Assembly: GCF_900156525.1 (NCBI RefSeq) | Contig: NZ_FTPS01000001.1 | Coordinates: 1,178,001-1,242,000 of the forward strand | DNA: 64,000 bases | From: Pontibaca methylaminivorans | GTDB lineage: Bacteria > Pseudomonadota > Alphaproteobacteria > Rhodobacterales > Rhodobacteraceae | Direction of reading: 5' to 3' | Shown here: in pieces, positions 53,908-64,000 of the stretch | How the letters are laid out: every line of letters starts with the position of its first letter | Position numbering within the stretch: position 1 is the first letter of the stretch | Program-made: the position numbers and the translations under genes | Notes under the pieces: model-generated | Seen by the model: only the letters and a program-made list of their open reading frames with translations | What the model was told of the DNA's origin: nothing | Databases searched by the model: none

Positions 53908-55774
53908 TGCCCGTGTCATCGCCTATGTCATCATCCGTGTCATCGCCCGAATTGCCGCCCGACGGGGACTCGTCCGGCTGGATATCGCCGGGGCGATCGC
54001 CGGAATGCAGCGGCGGCGCGCCCTCCTCGGCCAGCACCGCATCCAGCCCGGCCTCGAGCTTGCGGCGAATGCGGTCCGGGTCGATGTCGGAATCGCTCGT
54101 TTCCTCCTCGGAAGCGGTGGCGTAGTAGGAGAGCGCCCGCTTCCACTGAAAGCGGGCCTCGCGCGTGCGCCCGACCGCCCAGTAGACATCGCCCAGATGG
54201 TCGTTCACCACCGGATCGACCGGCATGAGCCGCACCGCTTTTTCCATGTGGCCGACCGATTCGTCATAGCGGCCAAGGCGGAACAGCGCCCAGCCGAGCG
54301 AATCGACGATATAGCCGCTGTCCGGCTCGGCCTCGACCGCGCGTTCGATCATCTCGAGCGCCTCGTCGAGGTGCTCTTTCTGCTCCACCAGCGAATAGCC
54401 GAGATAGTTCAGCACCTGCGGCTGGTCCGGCTGCAGTTCCAGCGCATGGCGGAAATCCGCCTCGGCCTCGTCCCAGTGCTTCAGCCGCTCATGGGCGATG
54501 CCACGGGCATAATAAAGGAACCAGAGGTCGCGCGAATCCTCGTTGGTGTGGGTGATCGCCCGGTCATAGGCGGCCACGGCCTCTTCCCAGTTTTCCTGCC
54601 GCCGTTCGAGATCGCCAAGCGCCGACTGCACCGAACCGAGAGCAGGATACCGCTCGGCCAGCGCCTTGAGCACATCGAGCGCCTCGTCCAGCCGGTCGGC
54701 CCGGCGCAGCGAATCGGCGCGCCCGAGTTCGGCGGCGAAATGGCTCGGGTCCTCGGTCGGCACGCGGGAAAAGCTTTCCTCGGCCAGGTCGTATTGCCCG
54801 AGCCGGTCCAGCAGATCCGCGGTCATGAGCAGCGCATCCACGTTGCCCGGGCGCAGGAACGCAGCCATCCGCGCATAGATCAGCGTATAGGCATCGGCCG
54901 TATCTCCGGCGAGCGCCTGCGCAAAGGTCAGGAACACCTCGGCCATGCCGTCCTCGACCGAGCGCACATGGCTGAACGGAACCTGTTCGCCGGATTCGAG
55001 CCGCGACGCCAGATTCGCCAGCGCGGGGTCGAGTTCGCTGCCGAAGGCGTCGTGGATCAGCGCAAGCGCCTCTTCGTTGCGTTCAAGCTGGGAAAGGATC
55101 TCGGCCCTTGCCATGGTGGCGCGGCGCGACACCTGCCCGAGCGCCCCTTCATCGGCCGAGAACAGCGCCTCCGCCCCCTCGAAATCCCCGACCGAGGCCA
55201 GCGCCATCGCCTTGTGATAAAGCGCGATCCCGCGCAGGCCCTTCTGCTTCGCGACCCGGTCGAACTGTTCCAGCGCCTGCGCGACCGAGCCGGCACCCAT
55301 ATGCGCCCAGGCGTTGATCAGCCCGTCGATCAGCGGCCCGATGCCGTATTCGCGCCCCGAACGTTCAAGCAATGCATCGTAATTTCCGCTCGCGATCAGG
55401 TGCCCGGCCACCACCATATGCGCGCCCTGGCTCGGGATGCCGAGTTTTTCCATCCGCTGCGCAAGCGGCAGCGCCTCTTCGACCGCGCCCAGCGAAAGCT
55501 GCGAAAGGACCAGGTTTTCCATCAGTTCGGGATTGTCGCTGTCGCCGGCCAGCGCGCGCTTGTAATAACGCGCCGCCGCCGCGAAATCGCTGCCGATGAC
55601 CGCCTGGCGCGCCGCCAGATAGGCGCCCGCATCCTCGTCGATGCCGGGCGCGGGTCCCGGGGCACCGTCCTGCGCGCCGGCGGGAAGCGCGAGCGCGACC
55701 GCCGCTGCGACAAGAACCGCCCGTGAAAAACTGATGCGCGCCAATATCCCGCCTCGTCCCGTGATTTGCGCCAC
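53894..55774 (-). CDS. TPR-repeat exported protein
   Basis: This 626-residue protein has an N-terminal signal-like segment (SRAVLVAAAVALALPAGAQ) and then TPR repeats over most of its length (for example ALDVLKALAERYPALGSVQS and YDRAITHTNEDSRDLWFLYY). The last 35 residues are acidic and repetitive ([17 protein letters not shown]). It probably works in the periplasm as an assembly or protein-interaction factor; the partner is unknown. The start is GTG at 55774; TTG at 55744 is possible. Its end overlaps ispE. Confidence 0.88.
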   Translation of the reverse strand: MAQITGRGGILARISFSRAVLVAAAVALALPAGAQDGAPGPAPGIDEDAGAYLAARQAVIGSDFAAAARYYKRALAGDSDNPELMENLVLSQLSLGAVEEALPLAQRMEKLGIPSQGAHMVVAGHLIASGNYDALLERSGREYGIGPLIDGLINAWAHMGAGSVAQALEQFDRVAKQKGLRGIALYHKAMALASVGDFEGAEALFSADEGALGQVSRRATMARAEILSQLERNEEALALIHDAFGSELDPALANLASRLESGEQVPFSHVRSVEDGMAEVFLTFAQALAGDTADAYTLIYARMAAFLRPGNVDALLMTADLLDRLGQYDLAEESFSRVPTEDPSHFAAELGRADSLRRADRLDEALDVLKALAERYPALGSVQSALGDLERRQENWEEAVAAYDRAITHTNEDSRDLWFLYYARGIAHERLKHWDEAEADFRHALELQPDQPQVLNYLGYSLVEQKEHLDEALEMIERAVEAEPDSGYIVDSLGWALFRLGRYDESVGHMEKAVRLMPVDPVVNDHLGDVYWAVGRTREARFQWKRALSYYATASEEETSDSDIDPDRIRRKLEAGLDAVLAEEGAPPLHSGDRPGDIQPDESPSGGNSGDDTDDDIGDDTGNGGE

Positions 55775-55846
55775 AAGCTATGGTGTCCGCCGGGGGGGCG
55801 CAATGGCGCAACCGCGAATGCCGGCGCGCTGCGCGACGGGTTGCGA

Positions 55847-57496
55847 TCACATGTTCGGGTAGTTCGGCCCGTCGCCCCCCTGCGGCGTGGTCCAGTTGAT
55901 GTTCTGCGGCGGATCCTTGATATCGCAGGTCTTGCAGTGCACGCAGTTCTGGAAATTGATCACGAAGCGCGGCTCCTGCCCCTCTTCCTGCACGAATTCA
56001 TAGACGCCCGCCGGGCAGTAACGCTGCGACGGCCCGGCATATTTCGCCAGCCCCACCGTCACCGGCACAGCGGGATCCTTCAGCTTCAGATGCGAGGGCT
56101 GGTTCTCGTCATGGTTGGTAAACGAAAACGCGACGTTGGTCAGGCGGTCGAACGACAGCTTGCCGTCGGGTCTGGGATAGGCGATCGGCTTGTGCCGGTC
56201 GGCCGGTTCGGTGGCTTCGGCGTCGGTCTTGCCATGGCTCATGGTGCCGAAGAACGTCATGTTCGCGGTGTTCATCCACATGTCGAGCCCGCCGAGCGCG
56301 AGGCTCGGGAGCAGGCCCCATTTCGACCACATCGGCTTGACGTTGCGCACCTTGCGCAGATCCCGGCCGATCGGGCCGCTGCGCACGTCGGTCTCGTAAT
56401 CCGCAAGCTCGTCGCCGGCGCGCCCGGCCCGGATCGCGGCATGGGCCGCTTCGGCGGCGGCCTTGCCGGAAAGCATGGCGTTGTGATTGCCCTTGATGCG
56501 GGGAACGTTCACCATACCGACCGAACAGCCGAGCAGCGCAACACCCGGCGCCACCATTTTCGGCATCGACTGGAACCCGCCTTCCGAGATCGCGCGCGCC
56601 CCGTATGCCACGCGCTTTCCGCCCTTCAGCAGGTCAGCCACCATCGGATGATGCTTGAAGCGCTGGAATTCCATATAGGGATACAGATAGGGGTTGGCAT
56701 AGTTCAGGTGCACGACGAAGCCGATGAACAGCTGATTGTCCGAGGCATGATAGATGAAGGAACCGCCGCCGGCGTTGCGGCCAAGCGGCCAGCCCATGGT
56801 GTGGGTGATCGTGCCCTCGCGGTGCTTTTCGGGGTCGATCTCCCAGATTTCCTTCATGCCGATGCCGTATTTCTGCGGCTCCTTGCCGGCGGAAAGATCG
56901 TAACGCGCGATCACCTGTTTCGACAGCGACCCGCGCACCCCTTCGGCCAGAAAGACATATTTGCCGAGCAGTTCCATCCCCGGCTCGTAATTCGGCCCCG
57001 GGGTGCCGTCCTGCGCGCGGCCGAATTCGCCCGCGACCACGCCGCGCACCTCGCCGTTTTCGCCATGCACCAGTTCCGAACAGGCCATGCCGGGGAAGAT
57101 TTCAACGCCGAGTTCCTCGGCCTGCTGCGCCATCCAGCGGCAGACATTGCCCATGGAGACGACATAGTTGCCGTGGTTGTTCATGAGCGGGGGCATCGGC
57201 CAGTTCGGCACCCGCATCTGCCCCGCCTCGCCCAGGATATAGAAGTTGTCCTTGCGCACCGGCACATCGAGCGGCGCCCCGCGCTCTTTCCAGTCGGGGA
57301 TCAGCGCGTCGAGCCCGCAGGGATCGAGCACCGCGCCGGACAGGATATGCGCGCCGACCTCGCTGCCCTTTTCCAGCACCACGACCTCGAGATCCGCATC
57401 GAGTTGCTTGAGCCGGATCGCCGCGGCAAGCCCGGCCGGGCCGGCACCGACGATGACCACGTCATATTCCATGGATTCGCGTTCGATCTCGGCCAT
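55847..57496 (-). CDS. Electron transfer flavoprotein-ubiquinone oxidoreductase
   Basis: This 549-residue membrane-associated enzyme passes electrons from ETF to ubiquinone. The FAD site is YDVVIVGAGPAGLAAAIRLK, and the iron-sulfur cluster ligands are in NCVHCKTCDIKDPPQNINW near the C-terminus. Blocks GVALLGCSVGMVNVPRIKG and NGNYVVSMGNVCRWM-like segments match the family. I chose ATG at 57496, with a GGGGAGG ribosome site. It faces greA across 263 bases. Together with EtfA at the left edge it would take electrons from methylsuccinyl-CoA dehydrogenase. Confidence 0.96.
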   Translation of the reverse strand: MAEIERESMEYDVVIVGAGPAGLAAAIRLKQLDADLEVVVLEKGSEVGAHILSGAVLDPCGLDALIPDWKERGAPLDVPVRKDNFYILGEAGQMRVPNWPMPPLMNNHGNYVVSMGNVCRWMAQQAEELGVEIFPGMACSELVHGENGEVRGVVAGEFGRAQDGTPGPNYEPGMELLGKYVFLAEGVRGSLSKQVIARYDLSAGKEPQKYGIGMKEIWEIDPEKHREGTITHTMGWPLGRNAGGGSFIYHASDNQLFIGFVVHLNYANPYLYPYMEFQRFKHHPMVADLLKGGKRVAYGARAISEGGFQSMPKMVAPGVALLGCSVGMVNVPRIKGNHNAMLSGKAAAEAAHAAIRAGRAGDELADYETDVRSGPIGRDLRKVRNVKPMWSKWGLLPSLALGGLDMWMNTANMTFFGTMSHGKTDAEATEPADRHKPIAYPRPDGKLSFDRLTNVAFSFTNHDENQPSHLKLKDPAVPVTVGLAKYAGPSQRYCPAGVYEFVQEEGQEPRFVINFQNCVHCKTCDIKDPPQNINWTTPQGGDGPNYPNM

Positions 57497-57709
57497 GGCA
57501 GCCTCCCCCAAGAAAACTCTTCGCGCTTGGCTAAACCACGCGCCCCTGCAATGCAATCTTCAGGACCGGAAAGCGCGTGCTCCGACTCTCCGCATGCCCG
57601 CGCCGCGCCCGGCGGACTGCGCTTTCCTGCCGCAAGCCGCCGGAAGCCTTGCAATCGGCCGGAGCTTTGAGTCAGGTATTACCCAAACCAGCGACTGCAA
57701 CGCCGGAAT

Positions 57710-57728
57710 CATGCCGCCGGGCGGCATG
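57710..57728 (+). promoter_or_regulatory. Perfect palindrome in the greA leader
   Basis: CATGCCGCC and GGCGGCATG flank one central G, giving a 19-base palindrome that could fold as a hairpin with a small loop in the greA leader RNA, 32 bases before the greA start. E. coli greA has a leader hairpin that causes early termination, but homology is not implied. Confidence 0.4.
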
Positions 57729-57759
57729 GCCGGCTTCCGTCATTCATGGACCAGGATAA

Positions 57760-58230
57760 ATGGAAAAGATTCCGATGACACCCCGGGGGCACTCCGCCCT
57801 CGAAAAAGAATTGAAACAGCTCAAATCGGTCGAGCGGCCGGCGATCATCTCCGCCATCGCCGAGGCGCGCGAACATGGCGACCTGTCGGAAAACGCCGAA
57901 TATCACTCGGCGCGGGAAAAGCAGTCCTTCATCGAGGGGCGCATCAAGGAACTCGAGGGCGTGCTCGCTCTGGCCGAGGTGATCGACCCCGCGAAGCTTT
58001 CCGGCGCGATCAAGTTCGGGGCCCGCGTCACCGTGGCGGACGAGGACACCGACGAGGAAAAGACCTGGCAGATCGTCGGCGAACACGAGGCCGATATTGA
58101 AAACGGCATGCTGAACATCATGTCTCCGATCGCCCGGGCCCTGATCGGCAAGGAAGAAGGCGACAGCGTCGAGGTGCGCACCCCCGGGGGCGAGCGCTCC
58201 TATGAAATTCTGAGGATCGACTATTCGTGA
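57760..58230 (+). CDS. greA: Transcription elongation factor GreA
   Basis: This 156-residue factor rescues backtracked RNA polymerase by promoting RNA cleavage. The coiled coil carries the acidic tip [17 protein letters not shown], and the C-terminal FKBP-like domain ends [12 protein letters not shown]. The length and both domains are typical. ATG at 57760. Its stop overlaps the GTG of the following gene by four bases. Confidence 0.96.
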   Translation: MEKIPMTPRGHSALEKELKQLKSVERPAIISAIAEAREHGDLSENAEYHSAREKQSFIEGRIKELEGVLALAEVIDPAKLSGAIKFGARVTVADEDTDEEKTWQIVGEHEADIENGMLNIMSPIARALIGKEEGDSVEVRTPGGERSYEILRIDYS

Positions 58231-59207
58231 TCGAACACAAGCCCGACCCGACCGCACCCGGAGCGCCCTTCCGCCAGCCGGCAGCGCCGCCGCCCCTGCT
58301 CGGGGTCGGGCGCGGGGCGCTCGGGCTCGGGCTGCTCTGGCTGTTGGTGGCCGGGCTGTTCCTGCTGTTCGCCCCTTCCGGTGAGGGCGCGGAGCGCGGA
58401 TTCGACGGGCTGCGCTTTCTTTCCGGGGTGGTCGGGCTGTTCGTGCCGGTGGCGGTGATCCTGCTCGGCGCGGCGTTGCGCCACGACATCCGCGGGTTGC
58501 GCGACGACAACGCCCGGCTTGCCGAGATGATCGAGCGGCAGCGCGCGGCCAGCCCGGCGCAGCAGAGGTCCGCGCCGCGCTCCACCGCCGCTGCTCCTGC
58601 CCATCCGGCCCCGGCCGCCCGGCCGGCCAGCTTTTCCAGCAGCAGACGCGCCCCGTCCGCAGCGCAGTCAGCGCCGCCGCGCAACACCGATCAGGAGGCG
58701 CTTCCGCTCAGCGCCGGTCAGGGCACATCCGGCCCGCCGCTGGCCCGGGCCGAATTCATCCGGGCGCTCAATTTCCCCGATACGGCCGATGATGCCGAAG
58801 GGTTCGCCGTGCTGCGCCGGGCGATGCGCGACCGCGCCTCGGCGCAGATGATCCAGGCCAGCCAGGATGTCCTGACCCTGCTGAGCCAGAGCGGGATCTA
58901 CATGGACGACCTGGCCCCCGACCGCGCGCGCCCCGAGGTCTGGCGCCAGTTCGCGCAAGGGATACGCGGGCGTGCCATTGCGCCGATGGGCGGCATCCGC
59001 GACCGCGAGAGCCTGGCCGAAATCGCCGAGCGCATGAAACAGGACGCGATCTTCCGCGACGCGGTGCATCATTTCCTGCGTCTTTTCGACCGCAGCTTTG
59101 CCGCCTTCGAACAGGAAGCGGATGATGCGGACATTTCGGCGCTGAGCGATACGCGGACCGCACGGGCCTTCATGCTGCTCGGGCGGGTGGTCGGCACCTT
59201 CGACTGA
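58227..59207 (+). CDS. Conserved membrane protein of unknown function
   Basis: I do not recognise a named family. This 326-residue protein has two N-terminal membrane segments ([19 protein letters not shown] and [20 protein letters not shown]), a short coiled coil ([19 protein letters not shown]), a proline- and alanine-rich linker of about 60 residues, and a folded C-terminal domain of about 150 residues with [20 protein letters not shown] and [19 protein letters not shown]. The C-terminal domain is probably cytoplasmic. It starts with GTG overlapping the greA stop, so it is translated with GreA. Confidence 0.8.
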   Translation: MIEHKPDPTAPGAPFRQPAAPPPLLGVGRGALGLGLLWLLVAGLFLLFAPSGEGAERGFDGLRFLSGVVGLFVPVAVILLGAALRHDIRGLRDDNARLAEMIERQRAASPAQQRSAPRSTAAAPAHPAPAARPASFSSSRRAPSAAQSAPPRNTDQEALPLSAGQGTSGPPLARAEFIRALNFPDTADDAEGFAVLRRAMRDRASAQMIQASQDVLTLLSQSGIYMDDLAPDRARPEVWRQFAQGIRGRAIAPMGGIRDRESLAEIAERMKQDAIFRDAVHHFLRLFDRSFAAFEQEADDADISALSDTRTARAFMLLGRVVGTFD

Positions 59208-59306
59208 TTCGGCACGCGCGGGCGGCCCGGCCTCCGGGCACGGTGCCGCATGCGGACAGGGCCCGCCACCGATCAGCCGCAGGGAACCGGGCGCGCGGAA
59301 ACCGCC

Positions 59307-59334
59307 GCCGATTCAGTGAATTGCCGATTCAGTG
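59307..59334. repeat. Tandem duplication at the NDUFS4-like gene end
   Basis: GCCGATTCAGTG occurs at 59307-59318 and 59323-59334, 16 bases apart. The right copy includes the stop codon and last codons of the NDUFS4-like gene. It looks like a small recent duplication with no obvious function. Confidence 0.6.
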
Positions 59335-59643
59335 GGTCCAGGTGCTGCCGCGCCGGTTGCTTGCGAAATTCTCGCCATAGCCGGCCGGGCGGACGACGAA
59401 GCCGCGCTTTTTCGGCTCCAGAACCTGCGCGTCGATCCCCTTGGCGGCGGCGTATTCCTCGGCCGCCTCGCGGGTCGGAAAGCGCAGCCGCACCTGGCTC
59501 TGGGTATCGTCCGACGAGGTCCAGCCCATCAGCGGGTCGATGCGGCGCGCATCATTGGGCGCGAATTCCAGCACCCAGTCACGGGTCTTGGCCATGCCAG
59601 ACGACATGGCGGTCTTGGCGGGTCTGTAGATCCGGGCACGCAT
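59329..59643 (-). CDS. NDUFS4-like respiratory complex I accessory subunit
   Basis: This 104-residue protein matches the conserved region of the mitochondrial complex I subunit NDUFS4, found in alphaproteobacteria. Markers are [20 protein letters not shown], the [19 protein letters not shown] core with the [15 protein letters not shown] tail, and the C-terminal basic segment. It supports NADH:ubiquinone oxidoreductase at the membrane. The ATG is at 59643; a perfect palindrome lies 39 bases upstream. A 12-base duplication covers its stop codon. Confidence 0.9.
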   Translation of the reverse strand: MRARIYRPAKTAMSSGMAKTRDWVLEFAPNDARRIDPLMGWTSSDDTQSQVRLRFPTREAAEEYAAAKGIDAQVLEPKKRGFVVRPAGYGENFASNRRGSTWTH

Positions 59644-59681
59644 GTTCAACGCTCCATATCCTAGGCAAGTCTCGTGACCTG

Positions 59682-59695
59682 TCCGATATATCGGA
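59682..59695. promoter_or_regulatory. Perfect 14-base palindrome before NDUFS4-like and uvrB genes
   Basis: TCCGATATATCGGA is fully self-complementary and lies 38 bases upstream of the NDUFS4-like start and 139 bases before uvrB, in an AT-rich patch. Its position fits an operator overlapping the NDUFS4-like promoter. I know no regulator with this site. Confidence 0.4.
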
Positions 59696-59709
59696 AATTT
59701 CGCCGCAGG

Positions 59710-59724
59710 GAACAAGGCGCGAAA
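59710..59724 (+). promoter_or_regulatory. SOS-box-like GAAC-N7-GAAA before uvrB
   Basis: GAAC, seven bases, then GAAA differs by one base from the direct-repeat GAAC-N7-GAAC (GTTC-N7-GTTC on the other strand) that LexA recognises in alphaproteobacteria. It lies 110 bases before the uvrB start. One mismatch means chance is possible. Confidence 0.35.
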
Positions 59725-59834
59725 TGGGCCGGGACGTTTTTGCAGCAGCCCCTGACCTTGCGTTTCCGCGCGCCGGGGCCTTGACTGGCGGCGACAAGTG
59801 ATCACCTGCGATCCAGCAGCAGTGGAGCCCGTCG

Positions 59835-62033
<2,199 letters not shown>

Positions 62034-62056
62034 TCGCCCCTTCCGCTTTTAGGCCC

Positions 62057-62851
62057 TCAGCGCAGGATCGGCGGGCGCGCGGGATCGCGCCCCGGTGCGG
62101 CCGGGGATTTGTCGTGACCGTCCTGCGGCGGCTCGGGCAGGTCGATCCGCAAGCCCTGCGCGGCCAGCCGCTCGACCAGCGGATCGCCACCCGCAAGGAA
62201 TGCGACGTCGAGCGCCCCCGCCTTCAGCCCGGAAAAGACCAGCGCCTCGTTCAGCGCCTGCGCAAGCGCGGTCTCGGCCCCCTTCTGCGCATCAATGATG
62301 GCCAGCATATGGCCGCGCCGCCCGGCCTCGTCGGTGGTGCCGACCAGATAGGCCCGCCGCGCCCGCCCCGCCATGAGCGCAAGCTTGGCATCGAGCGCAT
62401 GCAGCAGCGCCTCGGGCAGGCCCGCGGGCGGCGACACGGCCGCGATCTGCGCCTCGACCCGGGCCGGCCCCTGCGCAAGGATGGTTTCCAGCCAGGTCAC
62501 CGCCTCGGGACCGAGCAGGATCGACGAGGGCGCGACCTCCAGGTTGACCGCCATCCCGAGATCCCGCCCCGAGAGCATCCCGACCAGCACGCGCCCCGAC
62601 ATTGCCGCATAGGGCACGGCGCGGCCGGCAAACCGCGACAATCTTTCCTCGCGGTCGAAAACCAGCACGAAACGCCCGGCCGCGAGATCGAAGATCTCGG
62701 GTGACACCGAATCCCCGGCCGGTTCGGCGGCCAGCATCAGGAACAGTTCGTTGTCGCAGAGCCGCGCGAAAAAGCGCAGCCGCGCCGCATCGTCGTCGGG
62801 GCTTGCCTCCATCGCCGCATGGGCGCGGTCAAGCGCGGTGGTCTCGTTCAT
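62057..62851 (-). CDS. SseB-family protein
   Basis: This 264-residue protein fits the SseB N-terminal domain family, whose function is unclear. Markers are LRFFARLCDNELFLML near residue 29, GRFVLVFDREERLSRFAG, and LGMAVNLEVAPSSILLGPEAVTWLE. A C-terminal domain of about 120 residues follows, with a proline-rich end (PAAPGRDPARPPILR). There is no signal or membrane segment. The ATG at 62851 (GAGG upstream) lies 23 bases inside the end of the glycosylase-like gene, so the two are translated together. Confidence 0.82.
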   Translation of the reverse strand: MNETTALDRAHAAMEASPDDDAARLRFFARLCDNELFLMLAAEPAGDSVSPEIFDLAAGRFVLVFDREERLSRFAGRAVPYAAMSGRVLVGMLSGRDLGMAVNLEVAPSSILLGPEAVTWLETILAQGPARVEAQIAAVSPPAGLPEALLHALDAKLALMAGRARRAYLVGTTDEAGRRGHMLAIIDAQKGAETALAQALNEALVFSGLKAGALDVAFLAGGDPLVERLAAQGLRIDLPEPPQDGHDKSPAAPGRDPARPPILR

Positions 62852-63446
62852 CCAGAACCTCGCGGACACGGGAGCGCAGCACCGGCAGAAGGTCGGTCTC
62901 GAACCAGGGGTTCTTCTTCAGCCAGGCGGTATTGCGCCATGAAGGGTGCGGCAGCGGAAAGATGCGCGGCGCGTGGTCGCGCCAGTTCGACACGGTTTCG
63001 GTCAACGACCCCCTGGCGTCAAGATGCCAGCGCTGGGCATAGCTGCCGATCGCCACGATCAGCCGCAGATCGGTGAGTTCGGCCATCACGTCGCGGTGCC
63101 ATGTCCCGGCACAGACCGGCGGCGGCGGCAGGTCCGAGCTCTTGTCGTTGTAGCCCGGAAAGCAGAAGGCCATGGGCACGATGGCCACCCGGTCGATGTC
63201 ATAGAACTCGGCATCGGTCATGCCCAGCCATTCGCGCAGCCGCACGCCCGAGCGGTCGTTGAACGGCTTGCCCGTGTCGTGCACGCGGATGCCGGGCGCC
63301 TGCCCGGCGATCAGGACGCGCGCGCCGGGGCGAAACCAGACCACCGGGCGGGGCGCGTGATGCGTGGCGGTGGCGGCAAAGCGTTCGGCACAGATGCGAC
63401 AGGCGCGGATGCGTTCGACAAGCGGCGGTTTCGGGGGCTGGAACAT
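62829..63446 (-). CDS. Uracil-DNA glycosylase-family protein
   Basis: This 205-residue protein has the UDG superfamily fold. Motif A is VLIAGQAPGIRVHDTGKPFN, close to the GEAPG of families 4 and 5, and the C-terminal motif is PLPHPSWRN. A CxxC pair near residue 16 (RACRICAER) and further cysteines in CFPG and VCAG resemble a partial iron-sulfur site. It is probably a uracil or deaminated-base glycosylase; activity is not certain. It leads a two-gene unit with the SseB-like gene. Confidence 0.85.
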   Translation of the reverse strand: MFQPPKPPLVERIRACRICAERFAATATHHAPRPVVWFRPGARVLIAGQAPGIRVHDTGKPFNDRSGVRLREWLGMTDAEFYDIDRVAIVPMAFCFPGYNDKSSDLPPPPVCAGTWHRDVMAELTDLRLIVAIGSYAQRWHLDARGSLTETVSNWRDHAPRIFPLPHPSWRNTAWLKKNPWFETDLLPVLRSRVREVLDERDHRA

Positions 63447-63666
63447 GCGCCCTATCTAGGTCGCCACCGCGTCCCGCGCCAGTGTCGCACCAGTGCCGCG
63501 CCCGCATGTCGCGGGTGGAAGGCGGGCACTTTCGCCACCCGGCGGCAACGCATCCGCGCGGCTTTCCATCTGCAGCGAAACTCGGCTATGAAAACTGCGC
63601 CCCCTGCTGTTAAAGGGGCGGGCCACCAGTGCTGGCATGGTTTTACGAGTTTCCGCCCGTCGCGCG

Positions 63667-64000
63667 ATGATAGAGTTTGAAAACGTCAGCAAATCGTTCT
63701 GGACCGGAACGCGCCACAAGGTGATCCTTGACCGCGTGTCGTTCCGCGTCGAACTCGGCAATTCGCTGGGCATCCTCGCGCCGAACGGGACCGGCAAGAC
63801 CACCCTCATCAACATGATGGCCGGACTCGAAAAGCCTGACGAGGGCGAAATCCGGCGTAGCTGCAACGTGTCGTTTCCGCTCGGCTTCCGCGGCGGGGTG
63901 GTGACCCGCATCTCGGCGGTGGAAAACAGCCGCTATATCGCGCGGCTTTACGGGCTCGACCCCGATTATGTCGAAGCCTACTGCCGCTGGCTCTGCAACC
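63667..64000 (+). CDS. KpsT-like polysaccharide-export ABC ATPase, 5' part
   Basis: This frame opens with ATG at 63667 and runs off the window after 111 codons. It has the Walker A motif ILAPNGTGKTTLINMMAG and the capsule-exporter segment SFPLGFRGGVVTRISAVENS, followed by YIARLYGLDPDYVEAYCRW. Those segments match KpsT-type ATPases, which power export of capsular or other polysaccharides with a KpsM-type permease. A capsule or exopolysaccharide gene cluster probably continues to the right. It is divergent from the glycosylase-like gene across 220 bases. Confidence 0.88.
   Translation, partial: MIEFENVSKSFWTGTRHKVILDRVSFRVELGNSLGILAPNGTGKTTLINMMAGLEKPDEGEIRRSCNVSFPLGFRGGVVTRISAVENSRYIARLYGLDPDYVEAYCRWLCN

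Noticed and set aside
63598-63620. Hairpin CGCCCC/GGGGCG with an 11-base loop before the KpsT-like gene
   Set aside because: The stem is short, the loop is wide, and no T-run follows; not strong enough to call a terminator or leader element.
63456-63911. A 151-codon minus-strand frame across the start of the KpsT-like gene
   Set aside because: The plus frame carries a clear Walker A and KpsT segment, so the minus frame is spurious.

Overview
The window is a GC-rich chromosomal segment (roughly 65-68 percent GC by eye) packed with housekeeping genes. Several gene blocks have the order typical of Rhodobacterales, the Rhodobacter/Paracoccus/roseobacter group of Alphaproteobacteria. These are chvI-chvG-hprK-rapZ-EIIA-HPr divergent from pckA; rpoZ-spoT-DUF2062-pdxJ-acpS-lepB-rnc-era-recO; a (2S)-methylsuccinyl-CoA dehydrogenase of the ethylmalonyl-CoA pathway; mlaA-mlaC; and ETF with ETF-ubiquinone oxidoreductase. 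I cannot name a species. I saw no tRNA or rRNA genes, CRISPR array, prophage, integrase or insertion sequence. I recognised 67 protein genes, of which the first (etfA) and the last (a KpsT-like ATPase) are cut by the window edges.

Layout. 0-3.4 kb: etfA 3' end, a DUF6473-like gene, a 3-hydroxyacyl-CoA dehydrogenase and an acyltransferase. 3.4-7.8 kb (minus strand): HPr, EIIA-Man, RapZ, HprK, ChvG and ChvI, a regulatory PTS tied to a two-component system. 8.1-11.6 kb (plus): pckA and mcd. 11.6-20.6 kb (minus): recO, DUF1491, era, rnc, lepB, acpS, pdxJ, an inserted YiiX-like gene, DUF2062, spoT/rsh and rpoZ. 20.7-24.1 kb: folK, a NYN-domain gene, ispH, DUF3429 and rnhA. 24.2-30.8 kb: dapA, a lytic transglycosylase, a DMT exporter, mnmD with a divergent FAD oxidoreductase, and an OmpA lipoprotein. 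30.8-38.5 kb: an Ada-like methyltransferase divergent from nth, adenosine kinase, rppH, a LysR regulator, an OmpA/GNAT/MoCF operon and sfsA. 38.5-44.4 kb: map, rsmD, a ferredoxin-reductase-like flavoprotein, a peroxiredoxin, a pterin dehydratase, a FemAB-like protein, a GDPD and RidA. 44.5-49.1 kb: a type I secretion adaptor and ABC protein, then mlaA-mlaC. 49.2-59.6 kb: class A PBP, a sulfurtransferase, smpB, ispE, a TPR protein, ETF-QO, greA with a membrane partner, and an NDUFS4-like subunit. 59.8-64.0 kb: uvrB, an SseB-like protein, a UDG-like glycosylase and the start of a capsule-export ATPase gene.

How the genes work together. Mcd passes electrons to ETF (etfA at the left edge) and on through ETF-QO (56-57 kb) to the quinone pool, while pckA supplies gluconeogenesis. 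The pckA promoter region carries tandem LacI-type operator-like sites. ChvI/ChvG, HprK, EIIA and HPr probably sense envelope or carbon state. Envelope upkeep is well represented (lepB, lytic transglycosylase, PBP, Mla lipid transport, OmpA-like proteins, a possible capsule locus), as is DNA repair (recO, ada-like, nth, uvrB, UDG).

I found no wholly new system. The most unusual items are a type I secretion ATPase that has lost its Walker B glutamate, a YiiX-like hydrolase lacking both catalytic residues and sitting inside a conserved operon, a dispersed hairpin repeat found only at convergent gene ends, the tandem operators before pckA, and palindromes before the NDUFS4-like, uvrB and NYN genes.
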